Source: Natronococcus occultus SP4 (GTDB lineage Archaea > Halobacteriota > Halobacteria > Halobacteriales > Natrialbaceae). Taken from it: a DNA stretch of 64,000 bases. The DNA lies in NCBI RefSeq assembly GCF_000328685.1, contig NC_019974.1, positions 2,843,001 through 2,907,000 of the forward strand, in the 5' to 3' direction. How positions within the stretch are numbered: position 1 is the first letter of the stretch; each line of letters begins with the position of its first letter. Below, one piece after another: positions 1 through 8,077 of this stretch. The notes beneath the pieces were generated by a model that was not told the DNA's origin, did no database searches, and worked only from the letters and a program-made list of their open reading frames with translations. The position numbers were made by a program, and so were the translations under genes.

Positions 1-1088
1 CGTTCGGCGCCGTCCTCGAGTTCGAGCCCGAGTAGCGCTCGCTCGTTGTAGCCCGGGTAGTAGGGCATCAGAACCGTTTCCCCGACGATCGCGGGATCGC
101 GCCACCCGCTCGTCCCGCCGATCTGCTCCCACCCTTCGTCGGTCTCGTAATCGGTAACTCGAAGCGCGTCGGGACTGGCCGCGATCCGAACCGACTCGGT
201 CGCCGCCGTGGGGAGCACGCTCGGAGCCGTCCCGAGACGGTCGCCGGTCGCCGCGTCGAGGATCGGAAACTCGTCCTCCGGACTCCCGCTGACGAACACT
301 CGCTGGGCGGTCGCCGCGACGCCGGCGAACGACAGCCCCTCGTACTCGCGTCGCCAGTGGGTCCAGGCGGTAGTCCCGTCTTCGGCGTCAAGCGCCGCGA
401 TTCCCGCACCGTCCGCGATCGCGTACACGAGCCCGTTCGCGACGGCAACCGGTACCGATCCGAACGCGGCGTCCTCCGTGCCGGGCTCGGTCACGTCGTC
501 GGCCGCCTCGAACTCGACCGATTCGAGCCCCCAGACCACCGTCCCGTCGTCGACGTCGTAGGCCAGCAGCTCCCCCGCGGCGACGACGTAGGCCGTCCCG
601 TCGACGACGGTCGGGCTCGTGACGGTCTGTTCGTGCTCTCCCTCGTCGAACGGCTCGCTCCAGCGCACCTCGCCGGTGTCGGCCTCGAGGACGGACAGGC
701 TCTCGCCACCGACGACCACCGCGTCGTCGGCAACCGCGGGCGTCCCGTCGGCGCCGACGTCCTCGCGTTCCCAGCGCGCCGAGCCGTCGGTCGCGTCGAG
801 CGCGTGGACCCCACCGTCCGTCCGGAGGTAGACCGTTCCGTCGACGATGGCGGCTCGCCCGCCTCGATCGTACTCCCAGGCGACCGTCTCCGGCACGGGA
901 AACGAGCCGTCGGCCGGAACGGACGCCGTGTTCCCCGGGGTCCCCCGGTACGAGGACCAGCCCGACTCTGCGGGTGCCACGTCCTCGTCGCCGGGTTCCG
1001 CGGCGCCGCGCTCGCTCGTTGCGAGGACGCTCCCGATCGACGTCGCTGCCCCTGTCGCCAGTACCGATCGCCGGCTCCAGCCCGACAT
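1..1088 (-). CDS. Tat-exported PQQ-repeat beta-propeller protein (3' end outside window)
   Basis: The reading frame is open from the ATG at 1086-1088 down to the window edge, so the last residues and the stop are missing; 362 codons are visible. The N-terminus MSGWSRRSVLATG is a twin-arginine signal. After it come repeated blades of the type 'G.VYA.....LDA.DG...W', the signature of PQQ-like/outer-membrane-assembly beta-propellers; no cofactor-binding residue can be assigned. It is the first of four tandem paralogues on this strand, each starting with M-x-x-W-(S/N)-R-R-S-V-L. A TATA-like element about 28 bases upstream suggests a leaderless transcript. Whether it carries the C-terminal PGF anchor of two siblings cannot be seen. 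The ligand is unknown; a cell-surface location is inferred from the signal. Confidence 0.85.
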   Translation of the reverse strand, partial: MSGWSRRSVLATGAATSIGSVLATSERGAAEPGDEDVAPAESGWSSYRGTPGNTASVPADGSFPVPETVAWEYDRGGRAAIVDGTVYLRTDGGVHALDATDGSARWEREDVGADGTPAVADDAVVVGGESLSVLEADTGEVRWSEPFDEGEHEQTVTSPTVVDGTAYVVAAGELLAYDVDDGTVVWGLESVEFEAADDVTEPGTEDAAFGSVPVAVANGLVYAIADGAGIAALDAEDGTTAWTHWRREYEGLSFAGVAATAQRVFVSGSPEDEFPILDAATGDRLGTAPSVLPTAATESVRIAASPDALRVTDYETDEGWEQIGGTSGWRDPAIVGETVLMPYYPGYNERALLGLELEDGAE

Positions 1089-1110
1089 CTCTGTCCCTGC
1101 TGTTCTCGGA

Positions 1111-1121
1111 CACGTATATAG
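1111..1121 (-). promoter_or_regulatory. TATA-like box for the first propeller gene
   Basis: On the minus strand the sequence reads CTATATACGTG and lies about 25-32 bases before the ATG at 1088. This spacing is typical of haloarchaeal leaderless promoters. It indicates that this gene has its own promoter and is not only read through from the upstream sibling. Confidence 0.5.
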
Positions 1122-1229
1122 ATCCCCTGTATACGGCTCCCACGAAGTCGATCCGAGCGCGAGAAGGCCGTGAGCGGGGATCGGAGAACGTCGTGTCGGT
1201 CGAGGACTCGGAACGACCTCCGGCCCGGC

Positions 1230-2453
1230 TCAGTCCTCGAGCTCCCGGAGCGCGACGAGCTGCCCCTCGTAGTCGACGTACATCGTCTCGTCGCTGATCG
1301 CGCGGATCTCGCCGACCGGTGCGGTGTTTCGCGAGAGGGTCCAGTTCTCGGTACCGTCGTGTTTGTCGAAGGCGACGAGCTCCTTGTGGTGTGGGACCTC
1401 GTTCGGGTCGCCGTTCGACCGCAGGTAGACGTAGACGGTGTCGCCACAGATGACGCCCTGGCCGTAGGTGAGCCGTCCGGAAACCTGCCAGCGTTCACCG
1501 CCGCCGTCGATCGAGCCGGCGGCGAACGCCTGTCCCGAGTCGGCGAGGTGGACGTCCGTGCCAACGGCCGGTTCGGCCGGCGACTCCATCGGTGCTGGGC
1601 CACGATATTCGCCGGTTTCCGGATCGTGAATCCCGCAGTCGACGGTCGTGTACCCCTCGACGAGGACGGCCTCGCTCGTCGCGAAGATCTCGTTGTCCCG
1701 TCGGCCCATGTACTGTCGCTGCTCGCGCCAGACCTCGTCGCCGGTTTCGGGGTCGAACGCGAGGAGGCCGCCCCGCGTTCCGGCGTAGACGACGCCGTTG
1801 GCCGCGGCCGTGCCCGTGGTGAACGCGTAGTCTTTCGGCCTGTTGGCGCCGAAGGAGGGGACGAACGCGGCCCCGTCCCGGCGCCACCTGACCGAGCCGT
1901 CCTCGATATCGAGAGCGTACAGGGAGCCGTCCGCGACGACGTAGACGCCGTCGTGGGCGACCGTATGGCTGCTCGTCCACTCTGTGGGCTCGAGGCTGCT
2001 CTCCCAGCGGACGTTCCCGTCCGAGCGATCCAGCGCCACGACCTCCTCGCCACAGAGGTAGACGCCGTCGCCGGCGACCGCGGGATCGCTCGCCGCGACC
2101 GCGTCGGTCTCCCAGACGGGCTCGCCGTCGGCCGCGTCGAGGGCGACGACGCCGTCCTCGGTCGTCGCGTACACGACCCCGTCGGCGACGGCGACGCTCC
2201 CGTCGTGGTCGGCCGCCCAGGCGGTCTCGAGCGAGCCGGGATCGAACTCGGGGCCGTCCTCGAGGTACCGCGCGTGGCCCGCGCCGCCGCGGTAGGAGGG
2301 CCAGTCGGCCTCGCGATCAGGGTCGAGATCGGGATCGGGACGCTCCGTCTCCTCCCCCGCAGCCGAGTCGGCCGCGCCCGAGGACGCGAGCATTCCGCCG
2401 GCCGAAATCGCTGCACCCGCTGCCAGCACCGATCGACGGTTCCAGGTCGACAT
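1230..2453 (-). CDS. Tat-exported PQQ-repeat beta-propeller protein, no C-terminal anchor
   Basis: About 407 residues beginning MSTWNRRSVLAAGAA, a twin-arginine signal that ends near a Ser/Ala/Gly-rich stretch. A GTG two codons upstream is possible, but the ATG at 2453 matches the start of the three paralogues and sits at leaderless distance from a TATA box. The body has repeated 'G.VY....D.V.ALDA.DG...WE' blades. Unlike two of its siblings it stops directly after the propeller (ending ALRELED), with no Asp/Ser linker and no PGF-type sorting signal. It may therefore be released or held by another partner. Tandem duplication with its neighbours is evident from the shared start motif and blade sequences. 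The substrate or ligand is unknown. Confidence 0.88.
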   Translation of the reverse strand: MSTWNRRSVLAAGAAISAGGMLASSGAADSAAGEETERPDPDLDPDREADWPSYRGGAGHARYLEDGPEFDPGSLETAWAADHDGSVAVADGVVYATTEDGVVALDAADGEPVWETDAVAASDPAVAGDGVYLCGEEVVALDRSDGNVRWESSLEPTEWTSSHTVAHDGVYVVADGSLYALDIEDGSVRWRRDGAAFVPSFGANRPKDYAFTTGTAAANGVVYAGTRGGLLAFDPETGDEVWREQRQYMGRRDNEIFATSEAVLVEGYTTVDCGIHDPETGEYRGPAPMESPAEPAVGTDVHLADSGQAFAAGSIDGGGERWQVSGRLTYGQGVICGDTVYVYLRSNGDPNEVPHHKELVAFDKHDGTENWTLSRNTAPVGEIRAISDETMYVDYEGQLVALRELED

Positions 2454-2467
2454 ATTCACAGGATTTC

Positions 2468-2483
2468 ATGATATAATGTATAG
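2468..2483 (-). promoter_or_regulatory. TATA-like promoter of the second propeller gene
   Basis: The minus-strand sequence CTATACATTATATCA lies 15-30 bases ahead of the ATG at 2453, consistent with a leaderless transcript. It supports the ATG over the GTG at 2459. Confidence 0.45.
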
Positions 2484-2634
2484 CGGTTAGGCTTGCAATT
2501 GAATCTCTGGCGCCGGATACTCGGCCTGACGGCGGGAGACACCGTCTCGGAACCGACCTCATCGGATCGGTCGTGAGGTTCAGGTGGCCCGAGAGGCGGA
2601 CGTCGCCACAGCTCGGATCGACGAGGACGTCGTC

Positions 2635-4431
2635 TCAGGGATCGTCCGCCTCACTCGCACGGCGGCGGAGCCACTCGAGGCCGAGCGCACCGCCCGCGAT
2701 GCCGGCACCGGCCGTGAATCCCGGCATTCCATCGGACTCGTCGGCCGCGTCGTCGGCGTCGCCATCCGTGCCGTCGGACCCGGAGTGGGTTGTGTCGTCC
2801 GGGTCGTCATCCGCGGACTCGCGGACGTCGTCGGTGGTGTCCTCGGAGTCGTCGGTCGACTCGGGTTCGGCCTCGCTCCCCTCGTCGTCGCTCTCGGTGG
2901 TACCGTCGTCGACGGTTTCGTCGTCTCCCGATCGCTCGTCGTCCGCGTCTGTCGTTCCGGAATCGGTTTCGTCGCTACCCGTCTCGTCCCCGTCCTCGCC
3001 GTTCGTCTCCTCGTTCTTGCTCTCGTCTTCACTGCCGTCGTTCCGGTCGTTCCCGTCGTCCTCGCTCCCGTCTTCACCGCCATCGTCCCGGTTGCTCTCG
3101 TCGTCCTCGCTCTCGTCGTCCTCACTACTGCCCTCGTCACCGGTTCGGTTGGCTCCGTCGTTCTCGCTCCCGTCGTCCTCACTACTGCCCTCGTCACCGG
3201 TTCGATCGGACCCGTCGCCTTCGCTACTGCTGTCGTCCTCGCTACCGCTGTCGTCCCCGCTATCGCTCCCGTCATCGTCACCGTCGTCCGCCTCGGACCG
3301 GTCCCGAAGCGCGACGAGGACACCGTCGCTGGCGACGTAGATCGCGTCCTCGGTGATCGCCCGGATCGGTCCGAGCGGAACCTCGCCCCCGTCGACCGAC
3401 CACCGTTCGCTGCCGTCGCGTTCGTCCAGCGCGACGAGCCGCCGCCCGTCGTCGCCGACGACGGCGTAGACGGTCTCACCGGCGACGGCGGCCCGTCCGT
3501 GGGTAGTCGCCGCTTCGAGGACCCACTCGGTCTCGCCGTCCTCGAGCGAGCGGCCGCGGTAGGCATCGTCCGTCCGGGTAACGGCCACCGACTCGCCCAT
3601 CGCGACCTCGACAGACGATCCGGACGCCGTTCCGAGGACGGCGCCCGTCTGGGCGTCGTAGCGCCGTCGATCCCCGTCCGGACCGCCCGCGGCGACGACG
3701 GCGGTCGCGTTCGCGTGGATCGCCGGTCCGCGGACGGGGTCGTCGTCGCTGCGCCAGACCTCCTCGCCGGTGTCGGGATCGTACGCGAGCATCGCCTCGT
3801 CGGTCGCAGCGTACACAACCCCGTTGGCCGCCGCGGTTCCGGCGACGAACGCGTCCTCGGGTCCCGGGGCGACGTCCCACCGGACCGTTCCGTCCGCGGG
3901 GTCGAGCGCGTACAGCACTCCGTTGATGACGACGTAGACGCCGCCGTACGCGACCGTCTGCCAGGCCGCGTCCTCGCTCGTGCCGAAGTCGGTCCGCCAG
4001 CGCACGCGGCCGTCCGAACGGTCTAGCGCGACGACCTCCGTCCCGGTGAGAAAGACGCGCTCGCCGTCGACCGAGGGCGCGGTCGCCGCGACGTCGGGGT
4101 TCTCCCAGACCAGCGCGCCGTCGGCCGCGTCGAGGGCGACGACGCCGTTATCGATCGACGCGTACACGACCCCGTCGGCGACGGCGATCTCGTCGTGGTG
4201 GTCGACCGCCCAGTCCGCCTCGAGTTCGGCGGCGTCGATAGCGGGCTCGTTCGCGACGTCCCGAGCCTGTCCGGCGCCGCCGCGGTGGGACGGCCAGGCC
4301 GCGTTCGACTTCGGGTTCGGCTCGATCGCGGGATCCGGAAGCGACTCGCCCGCGGTTTCCGCCGACGCGAGCGCCGCCGTCGAGAGCGCCCCGACCGTCG
4401 TCAGTACCGATCGCCGGCTCCAATCGCTCAT
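2635..4431 (-). CDS. Tat-exported PQQ-repeat beta-propeller with acidic stalk and PGF-type C-terminus
   Basis: 598 residues. It starts MSDWSRRSVLTTVGALS, a twin-arginine signal, followed by beta-propeller blades to about residue 380. Then come roughly 180 residues of Asp/Ser/Glu/Gly-rich low-complexity sequence that would act as an extended acidic stalk. The C-terminus has PGF at about residue 570, a short hydrophobic segment, then RRR. This is the architecture of PGF-CTERM proteins, which archaeosortase A processes and links to lipid. It is therefore predicted to be anchored on the outer surface with the propeller projecting outward. The stalk is longer than that of the fourth paralogue. Its own TATA-like sequence (minus strand, near 4446-4457) precedes the ATG. 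Confidence 0.9.
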   Translation of the reverse strand: MSDWSRRSVLTTVGALSTAALASAETAGESLPDPAIEPNPKSNAAWPSHRGGAGQARDVANEPAIDAAELEADWAVDHHDEIAVADGVVYASIDNGVVALDAADGALVWENPDVAATAPSVDGERVFLTGTEVVALDRSDGRVRWRTDFGTSEDAAWQTVAYGGVYVVINGVLYALDPADGTVRWDVAPGPEDAFVAGTAAANGVVYAATDEAMLAYDPDTGEEVWRSDDDPVRGPAIHANATAVVAAGGPDGDRRRYDAQTGAVLGTASGSSVEVAMGESVAVTRTDDAYRGRSLEDGETEWVLEAATTHGRAAVAGETVYAVVGDDGRRLVALDERDGSERWSVDGGEVPLGPIRAITEDAIYVASDGVLVALRDRSEADDGDDDGSDSGDDSGSEDDSSSEGDGSDRTGDEGSSEDDGSENDGANRTGDEGSSEDDESEDDESNRDDGGEDGSEDDGNDRNDGSEDESKNEETNGEDGDETGSDETDSGTTDADDERSGDDETVDDGTTESDDEGSEAEPESTDDSEDTTDDVRESADDDPDDTTHSGSDGTDGDADDAADESDGMPGFTAGAGIAGGALGLEWLRRRASEADDP

Positions 4432-4602
4432 GTGTCCTCATATTATGTAAAACACAAATACTTTCAGTGTATTTTACCAGCTGTATCGTCCTCGTTCGCA
4501 GACGGAGGTGTCGGAGACCGAGCCCGAACAGCGTCGGGGCCCGGGAGCGGTCAGAACGGAGGGGACGGATGCCGAAGCCGCTGTGTCAGTCGACAGCCCG
4601 TG

Positions 4603-6102
4603 CTACTCCTCGAGATCGGCCTCGTCGTCCGCGCGACGGCGGAGCCACTCGAGGCCGAGCGCACCGCCCGCGATCCCGGCACCGGCGGTAAAGCCGGGCA
4701 TGCCGTCGGCGTCGTCGGTGTCGTCATCGGCCCCATCGTCTCCGCCGTTGGCCTCGTCACCGTTCCCGCTACCGGTCTCGTCGTCGGCGTCCGTCTCGTC
4801 GTCCGAGTCGCCGTCGGCGTCATCGCTCGCTTCCCCGTCGTCCTCGCCGGGTTCGTAGCCGTCCTCGGAGTCGTCGTTGCCGCTCTCGCCATCGGTGTCG
4901 TCCTCGTTTTCGGAACCGCTCTCCTCCCAGCCGTCCGGACGGAGCGCGACGAGGTCGTCGCCCCGCTGGGTGTAGATCGTGTCGTCCTCGACGACGAGAA
5001 AGCCCGCGTCGGCACCGTCCGACCAGCTCTCGTCGTCCTCGAACTCGAAGCGCCACCGTTCGGTACCGTCCCGGAGATCGAAGCCGACGACGCTGTCGCC
5101 CCCCTCCGGTCCGGGGGTCGAGTACGTGACGACGACGGTGTCGTCGGCGATCACGGGGTTTCCGTGGGCGTACGAGCCGTCGTGGCTCTACCCGTCGGTC
5201 GCGTCGGCGTCCTCGAGCGGGGTCGTTTCGAGCTGATACCGACCCTGCGTGACCGCGACGCCGGTGTCGGCGGCGGTGACGTACGCGTCGTTGATCTTGT
5301 GCTCGGTCGATTTCGTCTCCGCGTCGAAGGTGTAGACGGCCTCGAGGCTGTTGTTCTCGACGAGCAGCGTCCCGTCGGTCGCGGCGAGCCCGCCCGTGCC
5401 GGCGTCGACGTACCCGCTCCACCGCGTCTCGCCGGTTTCGGGGTCGAGTTCGGCGAGCCCGTCCGAACCGCTCCCGTCGAGGACGGCCCAGATCGAGCCG
5501 TTCGCCGCGACGAGCTGAGAGGGTGAGGACTGGAGCGACATGGCCTGCCCGTTGACGGTAACGGTGTCGCGCTCCCAGCGATGCGTGCCGTCGCTCGCGT
5601 CGAAGGCGTACAGCGAGCCCCCGTCGAGGACGTAGGCGGTTCCGGACGCGACCACGGGCGGGGAAACGTCGCCGTCGCTTCCGACCCCACTCGACCACTC
5701 CGCGTCGCCGGTTGTGGCGTCGAGCGCGACGAGTTCGGCACCACCGGCGTAGACGGTCCCATCGACGACGGTCAGACCGAGGGTCCGCCCGTCGAGGTCG
5801 GTCTCCCACGCGAGCGAGCCGTCCGCGGTGTCGAGCGCTCGAACCGACTCGCCGCCGAGGTAGGCGGTGCCGTCGACGACGACGGGTTCGTTGCCGTCCG
5901 TCCGCCAGGCGACGGTCGCCGGCGGTTCGATCGCGGACGCGCGTCGAGCGCGCTGTGCCCCCCCGTCGATCGACGACCAGCCGTCGGCCTCGACGAACGG
6001 CGTCGAGCCGTCGGTGCGTTTGGTCTTGCCGGCTGCCACCCCAGTTCCGAGCGTAAGAACCGCGCCAGTCGCGAGCACGGAACGACGATTCCAGTGTTCC
6101 AT
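4603..6102 (-). pseudogene. PQQ-repeat beta-propeller protein split by an in-frame TAG
   Basis: The frame starts at the ATG at 6102 (MEHWNRRSVLATGAV, twin-arginine signal) and is open for 304 codons to a TAG at 5188-5190. The same frame continues straight on with propeller sequence, an acidic stalk and the PGF...RRR C-terminus to the stop at 4603. Without the TAG the protein would be about 499 residues and collinear with the paralogue at 2635-4431, so the TAG is a nonsense mutation, a sequencing error or a read-through site. A GTG at 5154 could in principle restart the second half, but without a signal peptide. The truncated product would lose the last blades and the surface anchor. Confidence 0.85.
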
Positions 6103-6455
6103 ACCCGTTCGAACGGGCAACCGACGCATTACTATCGACCGGATATGTCAACAGTACGTATTCTGAAACAGTTCTGAAAGAGTCTGTTTTCGACACGAGC
6201 GCGGTCGACGTGCCGTGCCGTCGGCGTTCGACCGCGGCGATCGGGGAGAGCTGTCCGGGCAGCCACGAGTCGAGTCCGGGTGAACGACGGCGCCCGCTGT
6301 GGATCTAGGGGGTAGCCAAGGAAACCTAGACGGTGGCCAACACGTGGATGTGCGGTACCTAGCCGGTGGTTAAGACAGTGTGGCCCGTGTCTGTGGCTCG
6401 AAAACTCGGCCCGGCGAGCGGATTCGTTCGACCACCGGAGACGGACGTCCGTCGG
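6103..6455. other. Intergenic region with promoter and three CTAG-headed repeats
   Basis: No credible gene is visible in these 353 bases. The part next to 6102 holds the AT-richer promoter of the fourth propeller gene (minus strand). The rest is GC-rich and contains three imperfect copies of CTAGnnGGTGGCCAA at 6305, 6326 and 6359, listed separately. Confidence 0.6.
6305..6374. repeat. Three direct repeats, CTAGnnGGTgGccAA
   Basis: Copies begin at 6305, 6326 and 6359: CTAGGGGGTAGCCAAG, CTAGACGGTGGCCAAC and CTAGCCGGTGGTTAAG. The spacings of 21 and 33 bases are close to two and three helical turns, which would place bound proteins on one face. They lie between the 3' end of the protease gene and the promoter of the fourth propeller gene. 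Function is unknown; an operator array is one possibility. Confidence 0.5.
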
Positions 6456-7217
6456 CTACCAGAGGGCTGGCAGGAGCCCGACCGTGAGCATCACACCCCA
6501 GGCGTTGATGAGGACGTGCATCAGCCACGGGCCGACGAGGCTGTCGTACCGGAGCCGCAGCCCGGTGAGGACGGTGCCGAGCGCACCGGTGATGAGGATA
6601 CTGACGGGGCCAGCCATGAAGGCGTGGATCAGCGCGAACAGCGCGATCGACAGGGCGCTCGCGGCGAGGACGCTGTAGCCGCGAGCGAGGAGGTGGCCGA
6701 GTACCAGTCCGCGAAACAGGACTTCTTCGGCGATCGGTGCGATCACGACCGTGGCGACCAGCAGCGCCGCGATCCCGCGGGCGTCGGTCACCGGCGCGCG
6801 GGCGTGAGGATCGAGGTCGACACTCGTCGCGATGGCGTTGCCGGCGACGACGATCCCGATCCCGACAGCCGTCGCGACGAGCGCGCTCGCCAGCTCCCGC
6901 CCGGAGGGGCGGCGGACGACCGCGGCCGCTCGCCAGGTGGCCCGGTCCCACCGCCAGTACAGCCAGGCGAGGACGGCGACGTAGGCGCCGCCGAGCGGAA
7001 GCAGGAGCGCCCAGTCGGGCCAGCCCGGATCGGCACCCCGGTGGAGCGTGAAGCCAGCGGTCATCACGAGCGCGGTGGCCGCGATCGGAACCAGCGGGAG
7101 GGTCAGACTCCACAGCAGCGAGCAGTCGGCCAGCGGTTCGACCGTGTTTTCGAGGCGACGGGCCACGTCCTCGCGGGACACTCCCCGGTCCGTCCTCGAG
7201 CGCGTCCCGGTTCCCAT
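6456..7217 (-). CDS. CPBP (CAAX/bacteriocin-processing-like) intramembrane metalloprotease
   Basis: A 253-residue multi-spanning membrane protein. The family's three motifs are present in order: EEVLFR at 164-169 (two Glu and Arg), FALIH at 194-198, and HVLINAW with His at about 234. These form the intramembrane metal site of CPBP-family prenyl-CAAX or bacteriocin-processing-like proteases. Archaeal members mostly have unknown substrates. The start was set at the ATG at 7217; a TTG nine codons upstream would overlap the likely promoter. The gene diverges from the regulator/toxin pair at 7328, so the roughly 110-base gap holds both promoters. There is no sign that it is part of a bacteriocin locus. 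Confidence 0.85.
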   Translation of the reverse strand: MGTGTRSRTDRGVSREDVARRLENTVEPLADCSLLWSLTLPLVPIAATALVMTAGFTLHRGADPGWPDWALLLPLGGAYVAVLAWLYWRWDRATWRAAAVVRRPSGRELASALVATAVGIGIVVAGNAIATSVDLDPHARAPVTDARGIAALLVATVVIAPIAEEVLFRGLVLGHLLARGYSVLAASALSIALFALIHAFMAGPVSILITGALGTVLTGLRLRYDSLVGPWLMHVLINAWGVMLTVGLLPALW

Positions 7218-7327
7218 ATGCTGTGGAATGATATCGAATAGCAAAATAGCTACACTACGATGGCAGGTTGATGCCCAACAGAGCTAATACAGCAGAGATA
7301 GTATCGAATACAGAGCGAGTATATCGG

Positions 7328-7696
7328 ATGCCAGTACGCTTCGACGAATACGACCCGAACGAACACCGGCTCGATCTGAGCGAGGGGACCAACGCGAATC
7401 GAATCCTCTCCTTTCTGGTCGAAAACCCCGAATACGGGTTCACACCGAAAGAGATCCACGAGGCGACGGGAGTCGCTCGAGGGAGCGTCAGCCCGACGCT
7501 ACTTCGGCTCCAGGATCACGGACTGGTACGACACAAAGGCGACCGATGGGCGGCGGCCTCGGAGGAGAAGATCGCTGCCTATCAGAGTATGTACGTGAGC
7601 CTGGAAGCGATATCCGATCGTTATTCGGACGATTGGTACGCGAACACTCCCGACTGGGACGAGGAGATCGAGGATCTTCGGGAACGGAACGAATGA
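7328..7696 (+). CDS. Winged-helix protein, probable antitoxin/regulator of the MazF-like toxin
   Basis: 122 residues from the ATG at 7328; upstream TTG/ATG codons at 7268-7271 are less likely because a TATA-like element lies between them and 7328. Residues about 20-80 form a MarR/IclR-like winged helix (ILSFLVENPEYGFTPKEIHE, then GVARGSVSPTLLRLQDHGLV with RHKGDRW as the wing). The C-terminal tail is helical and acidic, with several Asp/Trp residues, and may be the toxin-neutralising part. The stop overlaps the toxin start as ATGA (7693-7696), so the two genes are translationally coupled, as in type II toxin-antitoxin modules. Autoregulation is expected for such modules but not shown. Confidence 0.8.
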   Translation: MPVRFDEYDPNEHRLDLSEGTNANRILSFLVENPEYGFTPKEIHEATGVARGSVSPTLLRLQDHGLVRHKGDRWAAASEEKIAAYQSMYVSLEAISDRYSDDWYANTPDWDEEIEDLRERNE

Positions 7697-8034
7697 ACGA
7701 GCCATTCCCGCGCGGTGCAGTCGTTGTAAGCGGCGATCTGGTCGGTTCTCGGAGCAAACGGCCGTTCGTACTGATTTCGACCGAAGCGCATCCGTTCTAC
7801 GGTGAGGAGTACACTGCAATCCCGCTGACGACGACGTCGCGGTCGGCAGCTTTCGAACTTACCGAAACGCGTTTTCGCGAGGGCGGACTCCCACGCCGGT
7901 CGTATGCGCTCCCGTGGAACATTGCGACGCTGAAACACGAAGGGGTATCGACCCACGCCGGAACGCTTACCCAGGAAGCGACCGAGACGCTCGTCGAGCA
8001 GGCCATCGGATACCTTCGCGAAGATCCGCCCTGA
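7693..8034 (+). CDS. PemK/MazF-family toxin-like protein
   Basis: 113 residues from the ATG at 7693. The N-terminus (FPRGAVVVSGDLVGSRSKRP followed by FVLIST) matches the first strands of the MazF/PemK fold: a G-x-V-V segment, then R-P-hydrophobic-V-(L/I). Family members cleave single-stranded RNA at short sequences and are neutralised by the adjacent antitoxin. The Arg/Thr residues near 'PLTTTSRS' sit where MazF binds RNA, but activity cannot be judged by eye. The ATGA overlap with the upstream winged-helix gene indicates an operon. The pairing with a full winged helix, instead of the AbrB- or RHH-type MazE, is the unusual point. Confidence 0.8.
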   Translation: MNEPFPRGAVVVSGDLVGSRSKRPFVLISTEAHPFYGEEYTAIPLTTTSRSAAFELTETRFREGGLPRRSYALPWNIATLKHEGVSTHAGTLTQEATETLVEQAIGYLREDPP

Positions 8035-8077
8035 GAACCGCGGCTTTCGACGGAACCGTCGGCGGACCAGGCCGCGA

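Noticed and set aside
388-1143. Long Arg/Gly-rich open frames on both strands across the propeller genes (for example 388-1143 and 357-1121)
   Set aside because: They are shadows caused by high GC: translations are Arg/Ala/Gly-rich without hydrophobic cores, and the real frame shows Tat signals and propeller blades.
2584-4026. 480-codon plus-strand open frame rich in Val/Leu opposite the third propeller gene
   Set aside because: It is the complement of the Asp/Ser-rich stalk; GAC/GAG repeats read as GTC/CTC on the other strand. No start signal or domain.
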